This document shows positions 16,927-26,286 of a stretch of DNA of 55,527 bases, in pieces (position 1 is the stretch's first letter; each line of letters starts with the position of its first letter). The DNA is from Lachnospiraceae bacterium. GTDB taxonomy: Bacteria > Bacillota > Clostridia > Lachnospirales > Lachnospiraceae. The notes beneath the pieces were generated by a model, which was given only the letters and a program-made list of their open reading frames with translations, was not told where the DNA came from and ran no database searches. Where the stretch lies: contig JAILNV010000120.1 of assembly GCA_024691125.1 (NCBI GenBank), forward strand, positions 1 to 55,527, in the 5' to 3' direction. The position numbers and the translations under genes were made by a program.

Positions 16927-17184
16927 ATGGCAGATATGAAAAATGTAGAATTAAACGACGCAGCAATGTCTGATGCAGCCGGTGGTATGGCAGGTCTCCC
17001 CGGTCCTAAATATGATATAGGACAACAGATCCGGTTCAACTTCGTAGGTGATGATACAACCATCACTCCAACCACAGCCGTAGTAGATGACAGGAAGCAC
17101 GAAGCAAAAGAGTGGAACTATCTTCTCCGCTTCGAAGTAAACCAGACTGTATATGAGCGTTGGTATCCCGAATCCGTTATCTGA
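16927..17184 (+). CDS. double-glycine leader protein, small beta-rich cargo
   Basis: 85 residues. The leader MADMKNVELNDAAMSDAAGG is followed by a 65-residue body without cysteine. The body reads YDIGQQIRFNFVGDDTTITP and then beta strands with many charged and aromatic residues (EWNYLLRFEV, ERWYPESVI), like an SH3-type barrel. It is a by-eye homologue of 11028-11288. The RBS GGAGG is 10 bases before the ATG. The gene stands alone, with its own operator (E) upstream and a strong terminator after it, so it is likely the most highly expressed cargo. Function unknown: signal, toxin or surface protein are all open. Confidence 0.87.
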   Translation: MADMKNVELNDAAMSDAAGGMAGLPGPKYDIGQQIRFNFVGDDTTITPTTAVVDDRKHEAKEWNYLLRFEVNQTVYERWYPESVI

Positions 17185-17199
17185 TTCTTTCAACATCAG

Positions 17200-17235
17200 G
17201 GGGACGTATCCGGCAGATACGTCCCCTTTACTATT
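17200..17235 (+). terminator. intrinsic terminator after cargo gene
   Basis: GGGGACGTATC (17200-17210) and GATACGTCCCC (17216-17226) form a perfect 11-bp stem with a CGGCA loop, followed by TTTACTATT. It starts 15 bases after the stop of 16927-17184. Confidence 0.88.
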
Positions 17236-17386
17236 CCATCTTTATTCTCACATGTTATTGTCCCTGTTTCCTAAGGATCTTTTACAAAATATATTTACAT
17301 TTTGACTTGTCCTTCTGCTTATCTGCTTCATTATAAAACCTTAACACAGAATGACTGCGGCAATGATCTGCCGGTTAACATAATAC

Positions 17387-19846
17387 TCACGTAGTGTCAC
17401 GTATTATATACTGCACTTCATGCTTTGAAAGATATTTCCGGGCCTTCTCTTCATCCTTAACAAATACACCCTTGTATCTGTCTCCGAGAAGTGCCTTAAC
17501 CTCGTTAAGCCTCTCCGTTGATCCACTGACAACAAGTACCACCGGACGCTCACCGGATGTTTCTTCGGATACGCTTGTCCCGGTGGAAACACAACCCGGC
17601 CGATCTGCCGGACCAGAACCCGCAATATCACATCCCACTGTATCCTTACCTGCGAACCGGCTCTTATCTATGTACTTCATCAGGGCCTCCTCAAGATCCC
17701 TGTACATGATGGGCTTGCTAAGATAATCCGTGAAGCCCTCCTCTATATACATATCCCGCGCTCCCACTATGGCATCTGCGGTAAGAGCTATTACCGGAGT
17801 ATCATCCGCAAGATGACGCCTCCGTATCTCCTCAAGCGTCTGCGTTCCCGACATTACAGGCATCATCTGGTCAAGCAGCACCACATCATACTTACCCTCC
17901 GCAAGACAGGTTAAGCATTCCGCTCCCGACAATACCGTGGTTATCTGTATCTTAGTATCAGACAGCAGATTGGAAATAACCTCCAGGTTCATTTCGTTAT
18001 CATCAACAATGAGTATCTTCGCACCCGGAGCGACAAGTGAAGGTCTGTATTCCTCCTTCGCCGCCTGAGCCCTTTCAAGATTAAGTGCAAAATCGCCCAC
18101 AGGAGTATCATCTTCGATACCCTGTGCCATTTCTGCAGTAAAGGTGGTTCCTTCACCGTACTTGGAGCTTACCGATATGCTTCCGTCCATCATCTTGACG
18201 AGCCTCATGGTAATGTTAAGGCCAAGACCGGTACCCTCAATGTTTCTGTTCTTGTCCTCCTCCAGCCGCTGGAAAGCATTAAACAGCTTACCCAGATCCT
18301 CATTTTTTATACCAATACCTGTATCGGTAACCTCGAAGCGCAGTCTGCTCTCCTCTCTGTCAAAGGAAACTTTGATACTTACACTGCCTTCTTTTGTATA
18401 CTTGATCGCATTATTGATAAGGTTTAGCATTATCTGCCTTATCCTTATCTCGTCACCGCGCAGTACGGACGGGATATCCTCAGCAACCTTAAGATTATAC
18501 TGAAGTCCCTTCTCATATGCCTTGTTACGTGTCATATTAACAACATCGTTCATCACCGACGAGAATCCGTAACGAACAGGTATAAGTTCCATCTTTCCCG
18601 ATTCTATCTTGCTAAGATCCAGGATATCATTGATTATGGAAAGAAGGGTCCTGCCGGCGCTCTGGATATCCAGAGCATATTTCCTGATACGTTCATCACC
18701 GGAAGACCTCAGTATCATTTCATCCATACCTATGATCGCATTCATAGGGGTTCTGATCTCATGGGACATATTGGCGAGGAAATCACTCTTCGCCTTATTG
18801 GAAGCATCCGCGGCATCCTTCTCAAGCTCCAGCACCTTTCTTTCATACGCCGCCTTCTGCTCCTCCAGCTTCATTTCCTCCATGCTCCTGGCATAATTCT
18901 GCTCATTCTTATGACCGGTATAATAAAACACGGTTATCATGATAAAAATCAGAGTACAGATAATTATGTTAACCACAAGTTGGCTTGTCACTTCTTCATA
19001 CAGCTCATGATCGCCTACAACCATTACCACATACCAGTCGTTCATTATGCCGTTAACGAACACAGTGCTCTTCTCACCGTCACACATATATGAGAAGCTG
19101 CCCGACCCCGTTGTTTTGATGGCATTCAGGTATTCTTCCCCGCCCTGCGTATCACAGATATTTGTCCCCTTAAGCGCCTCATTACCGTGCGCTATGAACA
19201 GTCCCGTGCTGTCAACCACAAAGCCGTAACCCTTCCCGTTAACAACAAGTTCCGACATCATCGACTGTATGCCCTTAAGCTGTACATCCAGAGAGATTAC
19301 ATTCTGCCTGTCGGGAAGCATCCTGCAGACCGATACGATCATATTTCCTGTCTGTGCATCAGTATATGGCGGCACAAACACAACCTCACCGTCATGCTGC
19401 TTGGCGATCATATACCAGTCCCGGCTCTTCGGATCATACCCTTCCGGAGGCTCCCAGTTAAGCCCGTCCATATATCTGCTCATAATAAATCCGTATAGTC
19501 CGCTGTAATTCTCATCGAACTGCTCCGATACATTGTTAGTCTCCTCAACGATAAACTCGTGTATCCTTGCGGGCGTGGATCCGCTTATCAGCATATGGTG
19601 TACCGAGTCGGCGGTAACATGAAGCACATTTTCAGCTGTATTAAGATGATTCTCGATCATGGAGGATATGTTTAATATCCTGTCCTCTATGACCGCATTG
19701 GAATTAGACACCGCAACCGAGTAGATAAGTCTCGATGTATACACCACCATGACCACCATAAATACAAACAGCAGTATTAACGGTATCAGCATCCTGTGAT
19801 TTTTATGAACATATTCACTGTGATTTCTTTCGTCTGTTGAAATCAT
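17387..19846 (-). CDS. hybrid sensor histidine kinase with double-Cache sensor and receiver
   Basis: 819 residues. TM1 is at about 20-42 and TM2 at about 285-305, bracketing a dCache sensor with SRDWYMIAKQHDGEVVFVPPYTDAQTG. A coiled coil leads to HisKA (DFLANMSHEIRTPMNAI), then HATPase with IMLNLINNAIKYT and GTGLGLNITMRLV. A receiver (about 610-730) has ILIVDDNEMN, the acceptor Asp in VVLLDQMMP and LSKPIMY. The last ~65 residues (VVLVVSGSTERLNEVKAL) look like part of a second receiver without an acceptor. The receiver needs an Hpt protein to pass phosphate on, and two are encoded nearby. The DUF3798 lipoprotein 76 bases upstream may be its ligand carrier. Confidence 0.93.
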   Translation of the reverse strand: MISTDERNHSEYVHKNHRMLIPLILLFVFMVVMVVYTSRLIYSVAVSNSNAVIEDRILNISSMIENHLNTAENVLHVTADSVHHMLISGSTPARIHEFIVEETNNVSEQFDENYSGLYGFIMSRYMDGLNWEPPEGYDPKSRDWYMIAKQHDGEVVFVPPYTDAQTGNMIVSVCRMLPDRQNVISLDVQLKGIQSMMSELVVNGKGYGFVVDSTGLFIAHGNEALKGTNICDTQGGEEYLNAIKTTGSGSFSYMCDGEKSTVFVNGIMNDWYVVMVVGDHELYEEVTSQLVVNIIICTLIFIMITVFYYTGHKNEQNYARSMEEMKLEEQKAAYERKVLELEKDAADASNKAKSDFLANMSHEIRTPMNAIIGMDEMILRSSGDERIRKYALDIQSAGRTLLSIINDILDLSKIESGKMELIPVRYGFSSVMNDVVNMTRNKAYEKGLQYNLKVAEDIPSVLRGDEIRIRQIMLNLINNAIKYTKEGSVSIKVSFDREESRLRFEVTDTGIGIKNEDLGKLFNAFQRLEEDKNRNIEGTGLGLNITMRLVKMMDGSISVSSKYGEGTTFTAEMAQGIEDDTPVGDFALNLERAQAAKEEYRPSLVAPGAKILIVDDNEMNLEVISNLLSDTKIQITTVLSGAECLTCLAEGKYDVVLLDQMMPVMSGTQTLEEIRRRHLADDTPVIALTADAIVGARDMYIEEGFTDYLSKPIMYRDLEEALMKYIDKSRFAGKDTVGCDIAGSGPADRPGCVSTGTSVSEETSGERPVVLVVSGSTERLNEVKALLGDRYKGVFVKDEEKARKYLSKHEVQYIIRDTT

Positions 19847-19922
19847 TTAATCCTCTTTCATGCTTATGATCCTGTACGATCAGCTATCTTTTACGTAATA
19901 CGGGCTTTTTACCCCAACATCA

Positions 19923-21281
19923 TTACTTTATTGTAAAGTACTGTTCCGGAACTTTAACCTTGGTAGCGCCCATATAATGACCCGGATCGCCGAAGATATA
20001 GGTATCCTGATATATGAGGATGGTTTTATCCGACCTCTTACCCGTCTGCGCGTCTGTGTAGGCGGAGCCGTTCCATTCAGCTCCCGGAGAGAACACTCCG
20101 TATGCCTTGGTAAGGTCATTTATATCCGTAAGCTTACTCTCTCCCATGAGCACATTCCTTGCATGTTCTGCCAGTCCCGCCGAAACAGTATAACCATATG
20201 AATATGTCCAAGTTCCGAACCTGCCTGCACCGCCCTTCTTTACGATCGCATCCTCAACCTTCTTAAGGATCTTGTCAAAATCTCCCGCTTCTCCGGTAAG
20301 ATCAAGGTCAAGCGCTCCCGGATAACCCATTAGCGGCGACGGAAGATCCGCTTCGATGAAATATCCTCCATACTCAAGAAGCTGCCTGATCAGCGGTTCC
20401 GTATGGGCATCATTGGTACAGAAATAGGCTGATTTCTGTCCGTATTTTTCCACCCATTCCGGCACCTTTTCCATGATGTATGCCTGAGCGCCGGGAACTC
20501 CGACATCGGTCGTCGGATCAGGTGCTTCCTCCATTTCGAATTTCATGCCGAACTCCTCACATGCGGCTTTCATAATGTTAACTTCTCTGTATACAGATTC
20601 ATACGAGAGATGGCGTGGGAACGATATATGCACAAACGTATCACATCCGAGTTCATGCGCCGAACGTATGATAAGATATCCGCGGCTCAGAAAATCATAA
20701 TTGACAACAAGATCTGCAGTCTTCTCAATATCGGCGAAATCCTCATATGCCTCACCTGCTATACATAAGATGTCCGGCCTTTTTTCATGTATCTGTCTGA
20801 AAGCCTCCGTTGTCCCGTCTATTGCCTGATTAACAATAACCGCCTTCATGTCCGGGTCATCTGCAAGGTTAACAATAGTCTGTATTGTCGTGTCCAGCTC
20901 CTCGGTGAAGTTATCCGGATAAATTACCAGAGTCACAACATCCGCTCCATACTTCTTCTGGAATGCCTCCGCTCCGCGCCTGTCATCCTCAGACTGCGCG
21001 AACGAACCGGTGACTATACCGATGTGGAATGAATCTCCATCCTTACCTGCGCCCTGCTTACCACTGCTGTCTCCCGCTCCTTCGGTCCCGCTTTCAGATG
21101 CTTCACCACCGCTTTCTCCCAATACCTTAGCCGTACTTTCTTCCGTCACGGCATTACCGGTACTGTCTGTGCTGCCCTGAGCCGGCACATTATCGGCCTT
21201 GCCGCAGGCCGACATTACAACAGTCATGGCTCCGGCCAATAAAACACTCACCAGTCTCATCCTCTTGGTCTTCCTCATCAT
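19923..21281 (-). CDS. DUF3798 substrate-binding-like lipoprotein
   Basis: 452 residues from the ATG at 21281, chosen because GGAGG lies about 10 bases upstream inside a longer frame that opens at 21299. Signal peptide ends in the lipobox MSAC, then a Ser/Gly/Glu-rich linker to about residue 75. The rest matches the DUF3798 periplasmic-binding fold: HIGIVTGSFAQSEDDRRGAE, KAVIVNQAIDGT, HISFPRHLSYE and SAYFCTNDAHTEPLIRQ. These bind an unidentified small ligand outside the membrane. No transporter permease is beside it; instead it precedes the Cache hybrid kinase, so a sensing role is more likely than uptake. Confidence 0.9.
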   Translation of the reverse strand: MMRKTKRMRLVSVLLAGAMTVVMSACGKADNVPAQGSTDSTGNAVTEESTAKVLGESGGEASESGTEGAGDSSGKQGAGKDGDSFHIGIVTGSFAQSEDDRRGAEAFQKKYGADVVTLVIYPDNFTEELDTTIQTIVNLADDPDMKAVIVNQAIDGTTEAFRQIHEKRPDILCIAGEAYEDFADIEKTADLVVNYDFLSRGYLIIRSAHELGCDTFVHISFPRHLSYESVYREVNIMKAACEEFGMKFEMEEAPDPTTDVGVPGAQAYIMEKVPEWVEKYGQKSAYFCTNDAHTEPLIRQLLEYGGYFIEADLPSPLMGYPGALDLDLTGEAGDFDKILKKVEDAIVKKGGAGRFGTWTYSYGYTVSAGLAEHARNVLMGESKLTDINDLTKAYGVFSPGAEWNGSAYTDAQTGKRSDKTILIYQDTYIFGDPGHYMGATKVKVPEQYFTIK

Positions 21282-21380
21282 CCTTATCATTTCCTCCATG
21301 TCACATCTGATTTAATATAGCGTTCGCAAAATATCCGGACTTATTCGCCGAATGCTTTCCGAATGCGCATATCTTTTATA

Positions 21381-21992
21381 TCAGTCTTCTATCTGGCTTA
21401 CCACCCTGCGTATCTTAAGCAGAGCTTCATTATACTCGTATTCCGTAATATCCTCTCTCGCATTCTTAAGAACATTTATAAGCGTATACCTGAACGGATA
21501 GCGCATAAGCTTATCTATAAGCTTTACAGCCTTCTCATCATCATAATCCTCAACAGCTTCAATAAGTGCATCTCCGGTCTCAGCCGCCTCCTTTGCAGAC
21601 AGTTCACTTGCCGGATGTACCTCCTCCAATTCACCGTATGGTCTGAGGGCACTTACCACCTCATCAAACGAGCTCAGTATCTCCGCCTTATAAGAAAACA
21701 TCCTGTCATATTCATTCAGCCTGCCGTGAAGCTCCATCGTCTCTGCTATCTGCGCCAGTCTGTCAGCACCTATCATTCGTGCGTTGCTCTTGAGGGCATG
21801 TACCGTTGCAGTCAGTTCCTCACAGTCCTGCTCATCTAAGATTCCGCTTAATACCGCCCTTGTATTATCAGACCTCCTTAAGAACCTCTGCAGTGCCGCT
21901 ATGTATTTCTCACTGTTTCCCGTATATGTAATGCCCTCATCGACATTGAAGCCCGAAAGCTTAAGATCGTTAAAATCATTTGTATTACCCAA
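21381..21992 (-). CDS. Hpt domain protein, paralogue of 8530-9129
   Basis: 203 residues. The Hpt bundle has His65 in VHALKSNARMIGADRL. The start (GFNVDEGITYTGNSEKYIAAL) and the C-terminal helical unit (EAVEDYDDEKAVKLIDKLMRYPF) match the other Hpt protein along the whole length. It overlaps the SpoIIE-type phosphatase gene by eight bases and so belongs to the exporter operon. It likely takes phosphate from the receiver of the hybrid kinase two genes downstream and passes it to the double-receiver protein at 7623-8432, or the reverse. Confidence 0.9.
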   Translation of the reverse strand: MGNTNDFNDLKLSGFNVDEGITYTGNSEKYIAALQRFLRRSDNTRAVLSGILDEQDCEELTATVHALKSNARMIGADRLAQIAETMELHGRLNEYDRMFSYKAEILSSFDEVVSALRPYGELEEVHPASELSAKEAAETGDALIEAVEDYDDEKAVKLIDKLMRYPFRYTLINVLKNAREDITEYEYNEALLKIRRVVSQIED

Positions 21993-24096
21993 CCTGCTCC
22001 ACCTCCTGTTCTTTGCGGAATCTCTTTATCAGAATAAGATCATTACATCCCTCTCTGCGTTCGTATTTCATTTCATCCATTATATTTTTGGCCATGAAGA
22101 TTCCCATTCCTCCGGGCCCCCGTTCCTTTCGCGGAAGGGTTATATCCGGATCCTCCTTAACCGTCGGATCATAGGGAATGCCTTCATCTGTAAGCTCTAT
22201 AAGGATCGTTTCCTCATCCGGTGCCTCTACCCTTACACATATCTGTCCCGTGCTATCGGGATAGGCATACCTGGCGACATTCACAAACAGCTCCTCCACC
22301 GCCAGAGCCACCCTTCCTGCCTGCCGTGCTGTATGGCCTGCGTTTGTTATCTTCTCCCTTACAAATGCAACTGCTTCCCTTGTATTCTCCACATCTGCAT
22401 CAAGTATAAGCTCTGAAGATCCCAGATAGGTAAACGCAAGCATCGTAATATCATCGAACTGATCCACATCCTTTGAATACCTCATGACCGAATCAAGTAT
22501 ATTCTCTGTAAGCTCCGCGGGAGACTCACCTATATGCTCATTCATAACGGAAACAAGCCTGTCCTGTCCGTAAGCATCGCCGTCATAATTCTGCGCATCC
22601 GGTACACCGTCCGTATACACAAACATTGTATCTCCTCGCCTCATTGTTATCCTTGTGTCAGTATAATTTATTCCTCCCTTAAGCCCCATGACCAGTCCGT
22701 GACGGTCCTTATATACCGCGAACTTATGCTCTTCATCCATGAACACCGGATACTCGTGTCCGGCATTGGAGAATACTATTTCGCCCGTTTTCGTATCGAC
22801 TATTCCGAGCCAGGCTGTTACAAACATCTTCGCATCGTTCCCTGCGCGCAGCTGCTCGTTTACATCATGCAGTATCTCCGACGGAAGCCCGCCCTGCATC
22901 GCCCGGTTCTTAATAACGGTCTTCGCTATTACCATAAACAGCGCTGCAGGAATACCTTTGCCCGTTACATCAGCTATGACCAGACACATATGCTCATTAT
23001 CAACGAAGAAATAATCGTAGAAATCACCTGCCACGAATCTTGCGGGCGTCATGGACGCATAAATATCGAATTCCTTCCTGTCGGGAAATGCCGGAAAAAC
23101 AGACGGAAGAATATCCCTCTGTATCTTGTTTGCTATACTGAGCTCCGAACGTTCCCTCTCAGACTCTCTGGCTGCGCTTACCAGTTCTCTTGTCGTCCTG
23201 TCGATATATTCCTCCATATTGTAGATCGACCTTGCCAGATACTCTATTTCATCACCTGTCTTAATCTTAAGCAGCTTATCCGACATGACGAATCCCGTAT
23301 GACCCTCAGAATGAGTATTGACCGTAAAAGCTTCCGCTTCTCTTGCCATAGTCTCAACAGGACGTACTATCCGTTTCAGGAACCAGAACATATACACGGC
23401 CATCAGCACGGCTATTATTACACCGATAATACCAAGAGTGTCCCTTACGTGCGCACTGACCACCGCCTCCTGTGTTGCCATCGGGATCTCAACCCCTATT
23501 ATTGCCACGACTTCGCCTTCGGAAACGATCGGAAGTATGGCTGTGGTATTGTAACCGTAATCACTCTTTGATACAAAAAAATTATTCGGCCTGACACCCG
23601 TTTCCATGAATTCCGTACAGTCCTCTATGAACTCCGGATTAACGGGTCCGGCGTCTCCGAGAGTGTATTTGTACTCAGGAACCTCATATACATCAAAGAT
23701 ATATCTGAGCGGATACCATCCGGCCTTGGTACCTGCATATTCCTTTAGGATATCCGTTCTGATATATCCGATATAAATATCATTGGCTCCCGTAGCCTCC
23801 CGAAGATCGAGCAGCCTATCTTCCGTTTCAAGGTAGCGTGCGGAAGATGCGATCCTCATACACTCCTCTTTATCTATATCCCCTCTGATAAGCTTCGAAT
23901 ACTCCGCAATCTCCTTATCGGGAATTATCTTCCTTACTACCTCTGCTATCTGATATCCGTTATCGTTATAATTCTTCCTTACACTGTTCTTGAACTTAAA
24001 GTATCCGAAATTAATGCTTATCGCACTTATTGTAAGCCCCATGAACAGAAAGCCCAGAACAAACTTGATCGATAATGAGAAAAACCCCTTATTCAT
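21985..24096 (-). CDS. SpoIIE-type PP2C phosphatase with sensor and anti-sigma-like ATPase domain
   Basis: 703 residues. TM1 is at about 6-28 and TM2 at about 222-245, bracketing a Cache-like sensor, then HAMP. The SpoIIE/PP2C domain (about 310-540) has AGDFYDYFFVDNEH and IADVTGKGIPAALFM, with the metal-binding aspartates in place. A C-terminal HATPase_c_2 domain (about 560-690) has EELFVNVARYAYP, DEGIPYDP and GGMGIFMAKN, as in RsbW/SpoIIAB. Phosphatase and kinase-like domain in one chain suggest a complete partner switch acting on the STAS protein 29469-29786. It overlaps the genes on both sides by eight bases. Confidence 0.93.
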   Translation of the reverse strand: MNKGFFSLSIKFVLGFLFMGLTISAISINFGYFKFKNSVRKNYNDNGYQIAEVVRKIIPDKEIAEYSKLIRGDIDKEECMRIASSARYLETEDRLLDLREATGANDIYIGYIRTDILKEYAGTKAGWYPLRYIFDVYEVPEYKYTLGDAGPVNPEFIEDCTEFMETGVRPNNFFVSKSDYGYNTTAILPIVSEGEVVAIIGVEIPMATQEAVVSAHVRDTLGIIGVIIAVLMAVYMFWFLKRIVRPVETMAREAEAFTVNTHSEGHTGFVMSDKLLKIKTGDEIEYLARSIYNMEEYIDRTTRELVSAARESERERSELSIANKIQRDILPSVFPAFPDRKEFDIYASMTPARFVAGDFYDYFFVDNEHMCLVIADVTGKGIPAALFMVIAKTVIKNRAMQGGLPSEILHDVNEQLRAGNDAKMFVTAWLGIVDTKTGEIVFSNAGHEYPVFMDEEHKFAVYKDRHGLVMGLKGGINYTDTRITMRRGDTMFVYTDGVPDAQNYDGDAYGQDRLVSVMNEHIGESPAELTENILDSVMRYSKDVDQFDDITMLAFTYLGSSELILDADVENTREAVAFVREKITNAGHTARQAGRVALAVEELFVNVARYAYPDSTGQICVRVEAPDEETILIELTDEGIPYDPTVKEDPDITLPRKERGPGGMGIFMAKNIMDEMKYERREGCNDLILIKRFRKEQEVEQVG

Positions 24097-26275
24097 GATC
24101 CACCTGCTGCCTCTTTACAAGATCACAGAAATACCCGTTAAGCTTCATTAAATCATCATAGGTTCCGTCTTCCACAATATGTCCGTTATCAAGAACCAAT
24201 ATCCTGTCACACTGCCTGATGGTAGACAGCCTGTGCGCTATTACTATTCTCGTGCATTTCATCTCTTCCAGCGCCTCGGACACCTTCCTCTGCGTAATGT
24301 TGTCAAGAGCCGATGTCGCCTCATCAAAGATAAGAAGCTTTGGCTTAGGCGCTACCGCCCTTGCTATCATAAGCCTCTGCTTCTGTCCGCCGGATATCCC
24401 TCCGCCTCCTTCGGATATCAGGGTATTCATACCCATTGGCATATTGTGTATGTCCTCATCTATGCCGGCTATCCTTGCCGCCTCCCAGGCATCATCAAGT
24501 GTCAGCCATGGAGCGGCAACGACAATATTTGAATAAATGTCGCCCGCAAAAAGCCTTCCGTTCTGCGTAACCACTCCTATATGCTTCCTTAAGGATTTAA
24601 GGTCGACCTTGTTTATGTCCCGGCCGTCATAATAGATGCCTCCCCTCACCGGCTTTTCGAATCCGAGAAGGAGCCTCACAAGGGTTGACTTACCGCATCC
24701 CGTCCTCCCAACTATGGCAACATACTGACCGGGCTTTATCTTAAGGGAGATATCGTCAAGTATCATGGGTGAAGTATCGTCATATTTAAAGGACAGCCCG
24801 TTTATCTCGATGCCGCCCGCCACATTGGCAAGCACTTCCTTATCAGCCGATATTTCCGGTGCTGTCTTAAGAAGCGGTCTTGCCATTTCAAATACCGGAC
24901 GTATGTTGGCAGCTGTCAGAGCCATTCCGATAAGCGACATAAAAGCGCCCGAAACCATACCATATGCGGTATTGAAGGCATAGTATCCGGCAACACTCAC
25001 ATGAGAAACTATTGCGGCGTTATACATAACTATTGTTCCGACAATAGTTATAGCCAGACTGAATACACCGTTAAGCTTAATGAAGAGAGGAGGATCATAT
25101 GCAAGCCTTGCTTCCTCCGCATACAGATCTCCCCATCTTGAAAATGCGCGCATTTCCGAGCCTGTAAGTTTGATCTTCTGAATACCGCTTATCATTGCAT
25201 AACTCATGCCGTTCTCCCTGCTCGCAAGTAGCATCTGCTTCTTCGACAGCTTCATCTGGATAAGAGATGATATCACCGAAAACAGCACAGTTATAACGAT
25301 TATCATCAGTGCCGGTACTACAAGCGCCGGTGCATACTCAAATATTTGAGTTATGTAAACCAATGAAAATAATGAAGTAAGTCCGGTATTAAGTATGACC
25401 GAAACCAGCGTAGAACATAGCGAATTCACATACGAGGCTCTTGAAGCAAGCTCTCCCGATCCGTAATCCTTAAAAAAAGATGCCGGAAGAGAAAGTATCC
25501 TCATCATCGTTGCGGCTTCAACACACAGGCTCATCCGTGTGTCTATCCTTGCCGATATGAGAGATTTCGCCGAGCCAAGAAGCAGCCCGCCGATCGCAGC
25601 ACAAAGCATAAATATACCTGTTGAAGCAAGAAGCGAAATACTTCCTTCACTGACAACGCTTCCAAACAGGAAATAATTAAGCTTCGGCGTAAGAAGTCCG
25701 GCAAGCATCACAAGAAGAGATACTATCACCATCATCACATAATCCGCCGGTTCCAGTATCGAGACGATATATTTCATCAGGTCCGTTACCATAAGCTCTT
25801 TTAACGGGAAGGGTCTGTAGAAGGAGAACGCATCCCTCTCAAACAGAGCTTCATTATCCCTGTTAACCTTTACATACCCACCGGTGCCGGGATCATAGAA
25901 CTTATACCCGGTAAGACCTGCGGGAAGAAGGACCACAGGTCTCTTATCCTCCTTAAGAAAGCCTATCATGACACCGAAAGCATCCCTGCGCCATCCCTCC
26001 TTAAGCTCCACCTCTCTCTTCATGATTCCGTAAGGATGCAGAGCATGATCAAGCCTCTCCTCCAGGGTCTTAAGCTTTGCGGGAATATCTGCAGGCTGAA
26101 GCCTGTAAGCTTTCAGTATCTCGTTTATGACGCTGTTGCCCTGCTCCTTTTCATCCGAGAACGCCCCTGCCTTCTTACTGCCGGTAACCGCGCCCGCGAT
26201 GTTCATAAGCGTATTCTCATACCCGTCATGATCATTCTTTTTTCTTAACTTTATCTGATCGTCAAACCAACCCAT
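24089..26275 (-). CDS. NHLP-type exporter ABC permease/ATPase without peptidase
   Basis: 728 residues. The N-terminal ~155 residues are a non-peptidase domain typical of the second NHLP-family ABC protein. A six-helix ABC transmembrane domain follows (about 175-460) and an ATPase domain (about 480-728) with Walker A GRTGCGKSTL, signature ISGGQKQRLMIARAV and Walker B LLIFDEATSALD. It most likely pairs with the C39-bearing transporter immediately upstream (11 bases between) to form a heterodimeric exporter. It overlaps the phosphatase gene by eight bases. Cargo by inference: the four double-glycine proteins. Confidence 0.92.
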   Translation of the reverse strand: MGWFDDQIKLRKKNDHDGYENTLMNIAGAVTGSKKAGAFSDEKEQGNSVINEILKAYRLQPADIPAKLKTLEERLDHALHPYGIMKREVELKEGWRRDAFGVMIGFLKEDKRPVVLLPAGLTGYKFYDPGTGGYVKVNRDNEALFERDAFSFYRPFPLKELMVTDLMKYIVSILEPADYVMMVIVSLLVMLAGLLTPKLNYFLFGSVVSEGSISLLASTGIFMLCAAIGGLLLGSAKSLISARIDTRMSLCVEAATMMRILSLPASFFKDYGSGELASRASYVNSLCSTLVSVILNTGLTSLFSLVYITQIFEYAPALVVPALMIIVITVLFSVISSLIQMKLSKKQMLLASRENGMSYAMISGIQKIKLTGSEMRAFSRWGDLYAEEARLAYDPPLFIKLNGVFSLAITIVGTIVMYNAAIVSHVSVAGYYAFNTAYGMVSGAFMSLIGMALTAANIRPVFEMARPLLKTAPEISADKEVLANVAGGIEINGLSFKYDDTSPMILDDISLKIKPGQYVAIVGRTGCGKSTLVRLLLGFEKPVRGGIYYDGRDINKVDLKSLRKHIGVVTQNGRLFAGDIYSNIVVAAPWLTLDDAWEAARIAGIDEDIHNMPMGMNTLISEGGGGISGGQKQRLMIARAVAPKPKLLIFDEATSALDNITQRKVSEALEEMKCTRIVIAHRLSTIRQCDRILVLDNGHIVEDGTYDDLMKLNGYFCDLVKRQQVDHE

Positions 26276-26286
26276 ACTTTTTATAT

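Noticed and set aside
10625..17184. Classical class II bacteriocin or lanthipeptide cluster
   Set aside because: The GG proteins lack YGNGV, glycine zippers and Cys/Ser/Thr-rich cores, and no modification enzyme gene is present.
22534..23571. 345-codon open frame on the plus strand
   Set aside because: It lies fully opposite the SpoIIE-type phosphatase gene, has no ribosome site and reads as a low-complexity His/Tyr-rich shadow.
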